The notes beneath the pieces are model-generated. The model saw only the letters and a program-made list of their open reading frames with translations. It was not told the origin of the DNA and ran no database searches. The translations under genes were made by a program, and so were the position numbers. DNA of 64,000 bases, from positions 114,524 to 178,523 of the forward strand of contig NZ_CANMRY010000009.1 in assembly GCF_947500405.1 (NCBI RefSeq), read 5' to 3'. Shown here piece by piece: positions 46,394 through 55,555 of this stretch. This DNA comes from an uncultured Maribacter sp. Its GTDB lineage: Bacteria; Bacteroidota; Bacteroidia; Flavobacteriales; Flavobacteriaceae. Each line of letters begins with the position of its first letter. Positions within the stretch are counted from its first letter, which is position 1.

Positions 46394-46422
46394 AAAATTA
46401 GTTAACTGAGTTAACTAATTTT
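46394..46422. promoter_or_regulatory. 29-bp palindrome upstream of the propionyl-CoA operon
   Basis: Arms AAAATTAGTTAAC (46394-46406) and GTTAACTAATTTT (46410-46422) are perfect complements around TGA. GTTAACT also repeats directly every 9 bases. A separate terminator for the amidase gene lies closer to that gene, so this palindrome is better read as an operator. TAGTTAAC is shared with the region before marR. Confidence 0.5.
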
Positions 46423-46445
46423 ATTAGAGACACTAATTCTATATT

Positions 46446-46468
46446 AAAAAGGTTATTTTACCTTCTTA
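46446..46468 (-). terminator. Terminator after the amidase gene
   Basis: On the minus strand AAGAAGGT pairs with ACCTTTTT around AAAATA, with one G-T, and the 3' arm runs into a T-rich tail. It begins about 15 bases after the amidase stop codon. Confidence 0.55.
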
Positions 46469-46482
46469 AAATCTAGTATTTA

Positions 46483-47532
46483 TTATCTTTTTTGGAAATC
46501 TAAAATAGCCCCTTCACTTATCCATTTAGCAAGGGCTTGCCTATTATCTGGTTCTAAAATTCTTTTTTGGTCTTTCTTATTTCTAATATTACCAATTTCT
46601 ATAAAGGTCATTGCTGGCCATGTTTTTCTTACCAAGTAAAGTTCTGTTCTGTGCTCAAAAGTACCTGAGTAGGTTCTATTTGGCTGATACTTCTTATACT
46701 TTTTCTGAAAAGTTTTATGAATATTTTCTGCTAAATTTTTACCACTTTTACTTTTTTCATGGTGGTAAAAGAAAACATCTATATTCTGACCTTTACTTCT
46801 ACTATCTACATGTGTAACAATTAAACGCTGGTATTGTCCTTTGTGCTTTGCGTATAATTCATTTACAATATCTACACGCTGTTTTAATCTAGCAAGTTGG
46901 TTTAGCGGAATAACTTTATTTTGGTACGCGACCTCATCATGGTCTATTTTTAAAATACGCTTATCTCTTATTCCATCATTATTATCTCTTATAATAATAT
47001 AAACAAGTGCTCCATGCGAAATTAATTCTCTTGCCAACCTTAAAGTTATATCATAAGCATATTCATCTTCTGCAATAGGCTTTCCTGCATACGTTGCCAT
47101 AGCCCCTGGGTCTGGCCCTCCATGACCTGCAACTAAATAAAAAACGGCATTTTTTAATTTGCTACTTTTAATGGGTACTTTTCTATACTTTTTTCCAAAA
47201 ATACCATATCCTTTTCCTGCATTTGGCGCAACATTAGGTATTGCTTTTTTTGGCTCTTGTACTTTTACCTTTTCTTCTACATTAGGTATTTTATACGTAC
47301 GCCCTTCATATACATGAATACTATCTCTAATATTATCTATATTAAGTGCTACAAAAGCATCAAAAGTTTCATAAGGGTTAACTCCTTTTTTTCGTAACAA
47401 GGCATAAATACCTTCTCCTTTTTCTGCAATAACAGTCTCTAAAGAATCTTTTTGAGCCGTAACATTAAAAGAGAGGAATAGAAAAACAAGTGTTATTACG
47501 TTTTTAAAAAAAGAAAGAGAGATAAATTTCAT
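46483..47532 (-). CDS. N-acetylmuramoyl-L-alanine amidase (Amidase_3)
   Basis: I start at the ATG at 47530-47532, which gives a signal peptide ending at NVTAQ; an ATG 51 bases upstream adds a non-signal extension. A LysM-like segment (about residues 30-80, GEGIYALLRKKGVN) precedes a zinc amidase domain. The ligands are His in VAGHGG, Glu in AEDEYAYD and His in THVDSR, and the catalytic Glu is in FIEIGNIRN. It should cleave the MurNAc-L-Ala bond during cell separation or remodelling. Confidence 0.88.
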   Translation of the reverse strand: MKFISLSFFKNVITLVFLFLSFNVTAQKDSLETVIAEKGEGIYALLRKKGVNPYETFDAFVALNIDNIRDSIHVYEGRTYKIPNVEEKVKVQEPKKAIPNVAPNAGKGYGIFGKKYRKVPIKSSKLKNAVFYLVAGHGGPDPGAMATYAGKPIAEDEYAYDITLRLARELISHGALVYIIIRDNNDGIRDKRILKIDHDEVAYQNKVIPLNQLARLKQRVDIVNELYAKHKGQYQRLIVTHVDSRSKGQNIDVFFYHHEKSKSGKNLAENIHKTFQKKYKKYQPNRTYSGTFEHRTELYLVRKTWPAMTFIEIGNIRNKKDQKRILEPDNRQALAKWISEGAILDFQKR

Positions 47533-47646
47533 ATAAAAAAAGGATTCAAAAATGATGCCTAACTTTTTAAAGTTCTGCATCAAAATTATATAACTTTTTT
47601 AAATGTGCTACAGGTTTTAAAAAAAGTAATTAAATTTTTATTCCTA

Positions 47647-48915
47647 TTAAAAATACTGACCAATACCAAAAACTAAACCTCTAGATGCATTTTTAGTAAT
47701 ACCGTAACCATAATCTATCCTAAAAATAGCATTAAATATTTTTTTATGCATAAAACGCAATCCTACTCCTGGGTATATTCTCAAATTTTGGTCATCACCA
47801 AAATCTCCAAAATTTCCTCCAGGGTTTCTCCAAGAACCACCGTCTATAAATACATTACTCTGCAGAACAAACCAATCTTTATCTATTAAAGTATGCCTGT
47901 ATTCTGTATTAATTATAATTGCTGCTGTACCACGATCTATAGTATTACCTACTCCTCTTATATTTATATTATTATCTACTGTAAATGGCGCAAAAGGAGT
48001 ATTTACATTTGTTGCCAATCCTAAACGAACTCTACTAGCCCAATTTCCTTTTTCTTTAATTCTTTTGTAGAAAGCAAAATCATTAAAGCCTATTAAAAAC
48101 TCTGGTAAATTTTCGTTTGTACTACCAACGTATTGAAAATTAAGGTTACTCCTAAAACCAGATAAATATTGGTAATGATAATCTATATCTGAGTAATTAT
48201 AAATAAGCTTAAATAAATGCTTATCTACCTTTAATGCTTGCGGAACTGAGGTGTTTGTTGCTCCAGAAATATAATTATAATCTTCTGTAAACAGACTAAA
48301 ACCAAGCTCTACTCTGTTTTTAAAGTTTATTTGATATAATCCTAAAAGTTCTGCTCCTTTATTATTATACTTATAATCTGCGGTATCGTTATCAAAAAAA
48401 ACAGGCTCTTGTGTAGTTAAGTCTTTATAACTAAATGCTAAACCAAATTTAGTACTAAACAAATAAGGTGCTCTAACATTAACCCCATAAGAATTAAAAA
48501 TATCATATTGATAAAAACCTCCTAGGGTAACACCACGACCAAATAAATTAAACTCTTGCAAACCAACTCTAAAAGCAAAATCATCATTAGAGGAACTAAA
48601 CAAATTAGCAAACGGAATTAAAGTTATATTCTCTTCTAAATGGTAATTTACCTCACAGGTATTATCTATATTTTTAGTTACTTTGAATGTTGCATTTGCA
48701 ATAAATGCTAATCTTTTTAAATGTGCAATGTCTGATACTAATTGAGCAGAGTCTAAAACTACACCTTCCTTTATTTTTATTAGGTTCTTTACAAAAGAGG
48801 TCTTAGTTCTCTTTGCTCCTGTAATTTCTATTTTAGATATTGTAAATTTCTCTTCTTGAGCACTACCTATTGCTACCGCTAAAATTAATACTAGAACAAG
48901 AATACTTTTGTACAT
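47647..48915 (-). CDS. BamA/TamA-like outer-membrane protein with a single POTRA domain
   Basis: This 422-residue protein has a signal peptide, one POTRA domain (about residues 23-95, FTISKIEITGAKRTKTSFV) and a C-terminal barrel ending in Phe. NIRGVGN takes the place of the VRGF/Y loop motif of Omp85 proteins. It is far shorter than BamA, which has five POTRAs. Substrate unknown; it resembles the short Omp85-like proteins frequent in Bacteroidota. It starts 3 bases after the lipoprotein gene. Confidence 0.8.
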   Translation of the reverse strand: MYKSILVLVLILAVAIGSAQEEKFTISKIEITGAKRTKTSFVKNLIKIKEGVVLDSAQLVSDIAHLKRLAFIANATFKVTKNIDNTCEVNYHLEENITLIPFANLFSSSNDDFAFRVGLQEFNLFGRGVTLGGFYQYDIFNSYGVNVRAPYLFSTKFGLAFSYKDLTTQEPVFFDNDTADYKYNNKGAELLGLYQINFKNRVELGFSLFTEDYNYISGATNTSVPQALKVDKHLFKLIYNYSDIDYHYQYLSGFRSNLNFQYVGSTNENLPEFLIGFNDFAFYKRIKEKGNWASRVRLGLATNVNTPFAPFTVDNNINIRGVGNTIDRGTAAIIINTEYRHTLIDKDWFVLQSNVFIDGGSWRNPGGNFGDFGDDQNLRIYPGVGLRFMHKKIFNAIFRIDYGYGITKNASRGLVFGIGQYF

Positions 48916-48918
48916 TTT

Positions 48919-49647
48919 TTAAAATTGTGTGGTAAAAGTTTTTTCTGAAAATAAATTTACCCAATTATCTTCACTCACACCCATTAATGTAAAGTTATAA
49001 TTGGTATTGTTATTTAATTCTGGTGGATTATCTCTGGTTACATTTAAAATTACATTATCTAAATTATAATACACAAACTGCTTTTCATAGGTATAGGTAC
49101 CAGACAAAAGATTATTTTGAGCGTTTGATATTACTTGAAAATATATTTTAGTATCTAAAAAAATCCCATCTTCCCATATAAAATTAGGCATTTGGGTACT
49201 GGCATCTATAGTAACATTATCTACTAAATACTCTGTAGGTTTTGTAAATTGTTTTAACCTAATTGGGTTACACAAGTGCGTTTTATCTTCTTCATCAAAC
49301 GTTACAATAACCCATTTTTCAGAATCAAAATCTACATCAAACTTCATTAAGTAACCATTAAATACATTAGATAATGATGCATTAACTTTTGTATAATTTC
49401 TATAATTATTTTTATCAAAATCTTCTGTGGCTGTTGCGTAACATTGAATATTGGTAGCTCCAGGTCTAGGGTATAAAAATATGCTAACTTTAGATTCATT
49501 TTTGCCACTAGCTGCACAGGCAATTACATTATCTACAACAATATTTTTGCCGTCTATGTTGCTTTGTAATGTTTCTTTAGTTTCTTCTAAATCTTCAGAA
49601 CAACTAACGAACAAAATACAGCATATAAAAAGAATATAATTTTTCAT
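48919..49647 (-). CDS. Lipoprotein of unknown function
   Basis: This 242-residue protein has a lipobox signal (LFVSC, Cys 16). The remainder is β-rich with several internal Asn/Asp-rich turns, and two Cys (ACAASGK and NIQCYAT) that could pair. I recognise no family. It is tightly spaced between the GH113-like gene and the Omp85-like gene, so it may be made with them. Confidence 0.7.
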   Translation of the reverse strand: MKNYILFICCILFVSCSEDLEETKETLQSNIDGKNIVVDNVIACAASGKNESKVSIFLYPRPGATNIQCYATATEDFDKNNYRNYTKVNASLSNVFNGYLMKFDVDFDSEKWVIVTFDEEDKTHLCNPIRLKQFTKPTEYLVDNVTIDASTQMPNFIWEDGIFLDTKIYFQVISNAQNNLLSGTYTYEKQFVYYNLDNVILNVTRDNPPELNNNTNYNFTLMGVSEDNWVNLFSEKTFTTQF

Positions 49648-49648
49648 T

Positions 49649-50647
49649 TTAATTATTCTTATAAAAACTCTTTATTATTTTATCGGCTGGTTTGTTTTGG
49701 GGTGTAAACCTATTATCCTTTTCTCCTCCACTACTTTCATGGTCTATAAACCATTTCCAAACGTACCCGCCTGCAAACCATTTTTCTTCCCAAAACTCAC
49801 TAAATATAACCTCTATAGCATTGGCTTGTGCTTTTAAATTAACAGCCTCATTAGTACGGTCTACTGTCCATGGTTTTTTAGCATTATAATCCACACTTCT
49901 ATACCCATACTCCGTAAAAATTATAGGCTTATTATTTTCTTTAGAAATAACCCTCATTTTGCTTTTCCAAGGTTGCCACCCTTCTTTCAATTCTTCAACA
50001 GATGGAGTTTTGGATTCTGACAATGGAAAATATGCATCTATTCCTATAAAATCTAATTCTTTCCAAAAAGGAACTTTGGGGTATTCATCCCAATTAGCAG
50101 CATAGGTTAATTTCCCTTTGTAAATGCTTCTAATTTTTATAATTAACTGCTTCCAATATTCTGGTCTGTTAACAACAAATTGCTCTAACTCTGTACCTAT
50201 ACATAGTAAATCTGTTTTACTTTCTTGAGCCAACTTAGCATACGTAATTATAAATTTCTCATAAGATTTTTCTAAAGCAAACCAATCTTCTTCTGTTTTC
50301 ATTTTTAAGGTTCCTGTAAATTCGCCTCGCCAAATCCAAATTTGTGGCTTTAGCATTACATTAATCTTATTCTTATGTAAAAGCTCTATATATTGCTTTG
50401 CCCCTTTTTTTGTTTCTCCAAACCATTGTCTATCGGTATTAAAAATAATTTCAGGAGAATTTATATCTCTAATAAAACCAAATGGCATTATTGCAGCATG
50501 ATTTGCATTAACATTTAAAACATTACTTACATGTTCTTGTGTTACCCGCTCTCTAGAAGCTACAAAACTAACTCCGTTAATTTTTATGTTTTTTTGACTG
50601 GCACAAGAAAATTGCAACAATAAAAAAAGGAGTCCTAATTTTTTCAT
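49649..50647 (-). CDS. GH113-like glycoside hydrolase lipoprotein
   Basis: This 332-residue protein has a lipobox signal (QFSC, Cys 15) and a TIM-barrel hydrolase domain. Candidate catalytic residues are the Glu in CIGTELEQF (acid/base) and the Glu in FTEYGYRS (nucleophile), placed after strands 4 and 7 as in GH113 β-mannanases. Also typical are LKPQIWIWRGEFTG and the final VWKWFIDHE. The substrate is not certain. The start codon lies in the loop of a terminator-like hairpin. Confidence 0.78.
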   Translation of the reverse strand: MKKLGLLFLLLQFSCASQKNIKINGVSFVASRERVTQEHVSNVLNVNANHAAIMPFGFIRDINSPEIIFNTDRQWFGETKKGAKQYIELLHKNKINVMLKPQIWIWRGEFTGTLKMKTEEDWFALEKSYEKFIITYAKLAQESKTDLLCIGTELEQFVVNRPEYWKQLIIKIRSIYKGKLTYAANWDEYPKVPFWKELDFIGIDAYFPLSESKTPSVEELKEGWQPWKSKMRVISKENNKPIIFTEYGYRSVDYNAKKPWTVDRTNEAVNLKAQANAIEVIFSEFWEEKWFAGGYVWKWFIDHESSGGEKDNRFTPQNKPADKIIKSFYKNN

Positions 50648-50667
50648 TTAAAGTAATTAAGACTCCT
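50622..50667 (-). terminator. Terminator-like hairpin spanning the GH113 start codon
   Basis: On the minus strand AGGAGTCTTAATT (complement of 50655-50667) pairs with AATTAGGACTCCT (complement of 50628-50640) over 13 positions with one G-T. Seven T residues follow. The ATG at 50645-50647 is in the loop, and the second arm plus T-run encode residues 3-9 of the signal peptide. The hairpin begins 22 bases after the upstream gene. Confidence 0.65.
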
Positions 50668-50689
50668 AAAATACAGTAATTATTTTTCT

Positions 50690-51598
50690 CTATAAGATAA
50701 CTCTAAGTCCTAAATTAAAAGTTTGTCCTAAACCTGTATTATTTCCTCTTAAAAAATTTGTATACAAAGCTTCTAAGTTTAAAGCATTTGTTAACTGGTA
50801 CTTAACACCACCACCTACAGCTGTAAAATCTTGTGTAAAATTATTTCCTAAATCTATGCGCTGTGAGTGTTGCACTAATGCCAAAACTGTAAATTTAGAG
50901 CTTGGAAAATAACTTAAAAACACTCCTGGTGTAAGGTTCAAACTATTGTTTGCAAAACTTTCTTCTTTATCTCCAAAATTTAACTCGGAGTTTAACTCTG
51001 TAAATAACTGCCATTTATCTCCAGGAAATGTATAATCATAAAAAAATCTATTTTGCCAAGTATATCCTTTTTGATCTAGAAAAACTCCATTTTCGGTTTC
51101 ATTATCTACTAGAGGAATAAAGAAGGAACTTTGAATACTAAAATTACTAACCGATTTAAAAGGCACAAATTTTACAGATGGCGCTATAGAAGTTAATCCA
51201 GAGCGGGCTGTAGTATCTTCTCCATCAAATTTAAAAACATCTAACGCACCTCTATCCCCTATAACATTAGAACGGAATTCAAAAATTGCTCCAACATTCC
51301 ATCTTTTATTCTCACCAACTCCCGTATACGCCTCTAAAGTAGATGTAAAAAAACTTTGTCTTGGTTCTTTTCCATCAGAAAAAGTACTTTTTGTTTGCGT
51401 ATATAAATTATTGAACCATTTAATATCTACCTGTCCCTTTCCTATTAATTTAGATGGTGTGTATTGTTGAATATTACTTTTTTCTTGTTCTGGTTCAGAA
51501 GACATCATTTTTTTATCTTCCATTTCTTCTTGAGCAAAACTTACACTAGTTGCTAAAAGAACTGCTGATGCAACTATATATTTTTTTATTGATTTCAT
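50690..51598 (-). CDS. Outer-membrane protein, probable β-barrel
   Basis: This 302-residue protein has a signal peptide (cleavage near VSFAQ), a short acidic and Met-rich linker (EEMEDKKMMSSEPEQE), and then alternating amphipathic strands to a C-terminal NLGLRVIL. The pattern suits a small outer-membrane barrel, but I do not recognise the family. It lies between a DUF547 gene and the GH113-like gene, all in one direction. Confidence 0.65.
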   Translation of the reverse strand: MKSIKKYIVASAVLLATSVSFAQEEMEDKKMMSSEPEQEKSNIQQYTPSKLIGKGQVDIKWFNNLYTQTKSTFSDGKEPRQSFFTSTLEAYTGVGENKRWNVGAIFEFRSNVIGDRGALDVFKFDGEDTTARSGLTSIAPSVKFVPFKSVSNFSIQSSFFIPLVDNETENGVFLDQKGYTWQNRFFYDYTFPGDKWQLFTELNSELNFGDKEESFANNSLNLTPGVFLSYFPSSKFTVLALVQHSQRIDLGNNFTQDFTAVGGGVKYQLTNALNLEALYTNFLRGNNTGLGQTFNLGLRVIL

Positions 51599-51620
51599 TA
51601 TATTTTTTTTAGGTTGTTTT

Positions 51621-52334
51621 TTATTTCAAATCATTTAACGTCCAGTCATAAGGATAATAAGACACCTTAGCTTTCATTGGTAATTTTTCTTTTTTGTATG
51701 TATTAATATATTCTACTAAGGATCCATTTTTAGTAAAATCTCCTTTATACCACTCAAATATTTGAGAAATTTTTACTTTGTTTTTATTTACCTGTATAAA
51801 CTTAGTATCATTTAATGCTGCAACTGTTTGCACCTGTAATTGTTTCTCTAAAGTGCTTGGCTTATAAGCAGTGTTTATTATTGGTGGGCAGCCTAAACCT
51901 GCGCAAACAAGAACAAAATGAAAACGAGGTTCGTTTGGAAAATTACCTCTCAATAGTTTATTTTCAATATCATTAAGCGTAATATTTTTACCTCCTATAT
52001 TATGTTTTATCTTATCAAAAAAACCTGCTTTGTTTAATGGCGATTTAATAGGGTAGTTATCTACTATACTCTTAATTACAGTTAAATTATAACCGTTTAT
52101 CCAAAAGGCTTGATATTCTTTGGCATTACTCTTTTCTACTTTTATTTCTTGAGCCAACTGCAATATAGCATCTAATTCTGCAGTATTTTCTTTAATATTA
52201 GAGTATGCAACTTTACCATTTTTAACGTGCTTACCAAGAAAAGCGTCTGCTTTATTAATAAATTCTCCTGTACTTTGAGCAATGCCAATTGGCCCTATAA
52301 ACCCAAGTAATATTAGTATCACTATTTTTTTCAT
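51621..52334 (-). CDS. DUF547 secreted protein (copy 2)
   Basis: This 237-residue protein has a signal peptide (cleavage near GIAQ) and a DUF547 domain: YQAFWINGYNLTVIKSIVDNYPIKSP, the HFVLVCAGLGCPP motif and QIFEWYKGDF. It is a clear paralogue of the protein at 37089-37805, with the same motif order and length. It is the first gene of a minus-strand group. Function is not established for the family. Confidence 0.85.
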   Translation of the reverse strand: MKKIVILILLGFIGPIGIAQSTGEFINKADAFLGKHVKNGKVAYSNIKENTAELDAILQLAQEIKVEKSNAKEYQAFWINGYNLTVIKSIVDNYPIKSPLNKAGFFDKIKHNIGGKNITLNDIENKLLRGNFPNEPRFHFVLVCAGLGCPPIINTAYKPSTLEKQLQVQTVAALNDTKFIQVNKNKVKISQIFEWYKGDFTKNGSLVEYINTYKKEKLPMKAKVSYYPYDWTLNDLK

Positions 52335-52403
52335 AATTATATTTTTAATTGTTTAATTTTTTGAAAGAAAATTTTTATAAATAATATCGATAAACTATAA
52401 AAC

Positions 52404-52435
52404 GAATTGTATTATTTACGTTTTAAATACAATTC
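52404..52435. promoter_or_regulatory. Inverted repeat in the divergent promoter region
   Basis: GAATTGTATT (52404-52413) and AATACAATTC (52426-52435) are perfect 10-bp complements with 12 bases between. It lies in the 269-bp gap between divergent DUF547 and oxidoreductase genes, 70 bases before the former. No T-run follows, so an operator is more likely than a terminator. Confidence 0.35.
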
Positions 52436-52603
52436 ACATATGCTATGTCGTGTATATTTTAAAAACTTAACAAAGCATTTTTTTTTCTTTCTGATGCCAA
52501 AGGAACTTCAAAAGTATCACACAGTTATCACGAAAAAAAAATTAAAAATTTAATTAAGTTTTTATAATTAACTTCGACCTAAACCTAATAACTAATTAAA
52601 TTT

Positions 52604-53962
52604 ATGGAACATATAGTCATTATAGGTAACGGTATTTCTGGTATAACAGCTGCTCGCCATATTCGAAAATTATCTGATAAGAAAATTACTATTATATCTG
52701 CAGAGACAGATTATTTTTTCTCTAGAACTGCTCTTATGTATGTGTATATGGGTCACATGAAATTTGAACATACGCAGCCGTATGAAAATTGGTTTTGGAA
52801 AAAGAATAGGATAGATTTAGTGAAAGGATATGTAAAGACTATAGACCACAAAAACAATATCCTCAAAATAGAAAACAGTACTGATATTGTTTACGACAAA
52901 TTAATTATAGCTACTGGTTCTAAACCTAACAAATTTGGGTGGCCAGGGCAAAATTTAGGGGGTGTCCAAGGCTTATATTCTAAACAAGATTTAGATACTT
53001 TAGAAAAAAATGCTCCTAATAAAGAGGTATGTAAAAGAGCTGTTATTGTTGGTGGCGGTTTAATTGGGATAGAAATGGCCGAAATGCTGCGCAGTAGAGA
53101 TATTCCTGTTACATTTTTGGTTCGTGAAAGTAGTTTTTGGAACGGAGTACTTCCGAATGGAGAATCACAAATGATAAATGAGCACATACTAGAACACCAT
53201 ATAGATTTACGCTTAGAAACTAATTTAGTTGAAATTTTGGCAGATGAAAATGGTAATGCTAAAGCTATTGTAACAGACAAAGGAGATACAATAGAGTGTT
53301 CTGTAGTTGGTTTAACAGCTGGTGTTTCTCCTAACATTAATTTCCTTAAAGATTCTGGTATAGAACTGGGTCGTGGTGTTAAAGTTAATAGGCTATTAGA
53401 AACTAACATTCCTAATATTTATGCCATTGGAGATTGTGCAGAACAGCACCAAGCAATTGGTAACCGTAGACCTATAGAAGCTGTTTGGTACACCGGAAGA
53501 ATGATGGGAGAAACTCTTGCGCAGACTATATGTGGTAATCCTACAGAATACAAGCCTGGACACTGGTTTAACTCTGCCAAATTTTTAGACTTAGAATACC
53601 AAACTTACGGCTGGGTATTTAGCGAACGAAGTAAAAGTGAAGAAGAAAAACACTTTCATTGGAGGCATGCGAAAGAGAAAATTTGTGTAACCATTGCTTA
53701 TCATAAAGATACCAAAGCATTTTTAGGAATAAACACTTTTGGAATTCGTATGCGCCATAACATTTTTGACCGTTGGCTAACCGAAAACAAAAGTATAGAA
53801 TACGTTTTAGAGTATCTTAAAGATGCCCATTTTGACCCAGAATTTTATGCCCATTATGAAAAAGAAATACTGGCAAAATACAATCAAGAAAACGGAACAA
53901 ACATAACTCCAAAGAAAAAAAGTTGGAAAAGAATTTTCGCAACGTCTAAAGCAAGAGCATAA
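52604..53962 (+). CDS. NAD(P)/FAD-dependent oxidoreductase
   Basis: This 452-residue flavoprotein of the pyridine nucleotide-disulfide type begins IVIIGNGISGITAARHI, the FAD dinucleotide fold. A second fold, AVIVGGGLIGIEMAEML (about residues 147-163), binds NAD(P)H, and NIYAIGDCAEQ closes the FAD site. No CxxC redox pair is seen, so a ferredoxin- or nitrite-reductase-type electron-transfer role is likelier than thiol chemistry. It overlaps the polyferredoxin gene by one base, which suggests a two-component redox unit. Confidence 0.88.
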   Translation: MEHIVIIGNGISGITAARHIRKLSDKKITIISAETDYFFSRTALMYVYMGHMKFEHTQPYENWFWKKNRIDLVKGYVKTIDHKNNILKIENSTDIVYDKLIIATGSKPNKFGWPGQNLGGVQGLYSKQDLDTLEKNAPNKEVCKRAVIVGGGLIGIEMAEMLRSRDIPVTFLVRESSFWNGVLPNGESQMINEHILEHHIDLRLETNLVEILADENGNAKAIVTDKGDTIECSVVGLTAGVSPNINFLKDSGIELGRGVKVNRLLETNIPNIYAIGDCAEQHQAIGNRRPIEAVWYTGRMMGETLAQTICGNPTEYKPGHWFNSAKFLDLEYQTYGWVFSERSKSEEEKHFHWRHAKEKICVTIAYHKDTKAFLGINTFGIRMRHNIFDRWLTENKSIEYVLEYLKDAHFDPEFYAHYEKEILAKYNQENGTNITPKKKSWKRIFATSKARA

Positions 53963-55554
53963 TGATGAAAACAATACAAAATATAGGGATAACCATCTTT
54001 TTAGTAGGATTCGGGATTTTTGCCGCCCTCCCTTTTTTAGGCAATTTTAAACTTGATGAAAAAAACTTTGAGGTATTAATTACGGATCAAGGCATTAAAA
54101 GTGAAATTTTTATACAAAATCTTAAAAGCAAAATTGTTGGTAAAGATTTTTCAGGAATAACTTCGCTAGCCCCAATAGTAGAAACTACTATTAATGATGC
54201 TAACACGGTACATTCAAAAAACAAAGAATGGGGTAAAAAAGTATATGCGGGAAGTGATGATTTTGCAACTGCTATCCGGAAAAAATCTGGCTACGGATTT
54301 ATACCAGAAAATAAAGGGTTAATGTGGTTCTTAACCTTTGGCTTAGGTATTATTGGAGCTCTCATGTTTATTCTTCCGCAAGTAGTTACCTTAGGAAAAA
54401 AAGGGATTAAAAACGACCATATATATCACCAAAGTTCTACTAATAAAGGATGGATTGCTTGGTTGGTATTTATATTCCTGGTAAGTTTTTACCTTGTCTT
54501 ATACTTTAAATCAGAGTATGCCGTAAACTGGACGTATTTGGTAGACCCAATAAGCCAGTTCTTAAGCGGAAATTTAGCTGGGCACTGGTTTGTTTATGGC
54601 TTTATGTATTGTGTGGTTATGACCGTTATGGCAATTCGTATGTACATAAAATACCGTCATAATATGTACCAAATAGTAAGAACAACATCGGTTTTGTTCT
54701 TTCAAATTGTATTTGCTTTTTTAATACCTGAAATCATGGTAAGGTTACAATTGTCTTACTCCAAAGGCTACGATTTTAAAAATGCATTCCCATTAGATTA
54801 TGACTTCTTTTTCAGTTGGAACTTAAAAGAGCTTATTTCAAGCGGTGGTTTAGGTTTATTTATTCTTGTTTGGGGAATTTTACTAACTGTAGTTATTGTT
54901 CCTGTAATGGTATACTTTTTTGGAAAAAGATGGTACTGCTCATGGGTTTGTGGTTGTGGCGGACTAGCAGAAACTCTAGGAGACCCATACCGCCAACACT
55001 CCAGTAAATCTTTATTTTCATGGAAAGTAGAGCGTTGGTTAATTCATGGTGTATTACTTTTTGCATTAGTTATGACCGGATTTACATTATATGGCTTTTT
55101 TGCAGAAACCGGAACTGTACTAGGTATTAAAGTTCAAAGTATAATGAATACCTACAGCTTTTTAATAGGAGCTATCTTTGCTGGTGTAATTGGAACCGGT
55201 TTTTACCCTATTTTTGGAAATAGAGTTTGGTGCAGATTTGGTTGCCCATTAGCTGCCTATTTAGGTTTTGTACAACGCTTTAAATCGCGTTTTAGAATAA
55301 CAACCAATGGTGGTCAATGTATTTCTTGCGGTAATTGTTCTACCTATTGTGAACAAGGTATAGATGTTAGAGCTTACGCTCAAAAAGGAGAAAACATTGT
55401 GCGTTCTAGTTGCGTAGGTTGTGGTGTATGTTCCGCTGTATGTCCAAGAGGTGTGTTAAAACTAGAAAACGGACCAGAAGAAGGACGTATTAACCCTACC
55501 GAAGTATTATTAGGGAATGATGTAGATTTAATGGAATTAGTTAATAAAAAATAA
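53962..55554 (+). CDS. Membrane polyferredoxin with NapH/CcoG-like 4Fe-4S motifs
   Basis: This protein of about 530 residues has around seven membrane helices. Two cysteine motifs lie at membrane edges (WYCSWVCGCGG and VWCRFGCPLA). Two C-terminal 4Fe-4S clusters are bound by CISCGNCSTYC and CVGCGVCSAVCPRG. Such proteins pass electrons between the quinone pool or a flavoprotein and soluble partners. The first two codons are both ATG, so the true start may be 53965. Partner and final acceptor are not identifiable here. Confidence 0.87.
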   Translation: MMKTIQNIGITIFLVGFGIFAALPFLGNFKLDEKNFEVLITDQGIKSEIFIQNLKSKIVGKDFSGITSLAPIVETTINDANTVHSKNKEWGKKVYAGSDDFATAIRKKSGYGFIPENKGLMWFLTFGLGIIGALMFILPQVVTLGKKGIKNDHIYHQSSTNKGWIAWLVFIFLVSFYLVLYFKSEYAVNWTYLVDPISQFLSGNLAGHWFVYGFMYCVVMTVMAIRMYIKYRHNMYQIVRTTSVLFFQIVFAFLIPEIMVRLQLSYSKGYDFKNAFPLDYDFFFSWNLKELISSGGLGLFILVWGILLTVVIVPVMVYFFGKRWYCSWVCGCGGLAETLGDPYRQHSSKSLFSWKVERWLIHGVLLFALVMTGFTLYGFFAETGTVLGIKVQSIMNTYSFLIGAIFAGVIGTGFYPIFGNRVWCRFGCPLAAYLGFVQRFKSRFRITTNGGQCISCGNCSTYCEQGIDVRAYAQKGENIVRSSCVGCGVCSAVCPRGVLKLENGPEEGRINPTEVLLGNDVDLMELVNKK

Positions 55555-55555
55555 A

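Noticed and set aside
46394..46422. Palindrome read as a terminator of the amidase gene
   Set aside because: A closer hairpin with a T-rich tail (46446-46468) already serves the amidase gene, and this AT-only palindrome shares its half-site with the marR region, so an operator is preferred.
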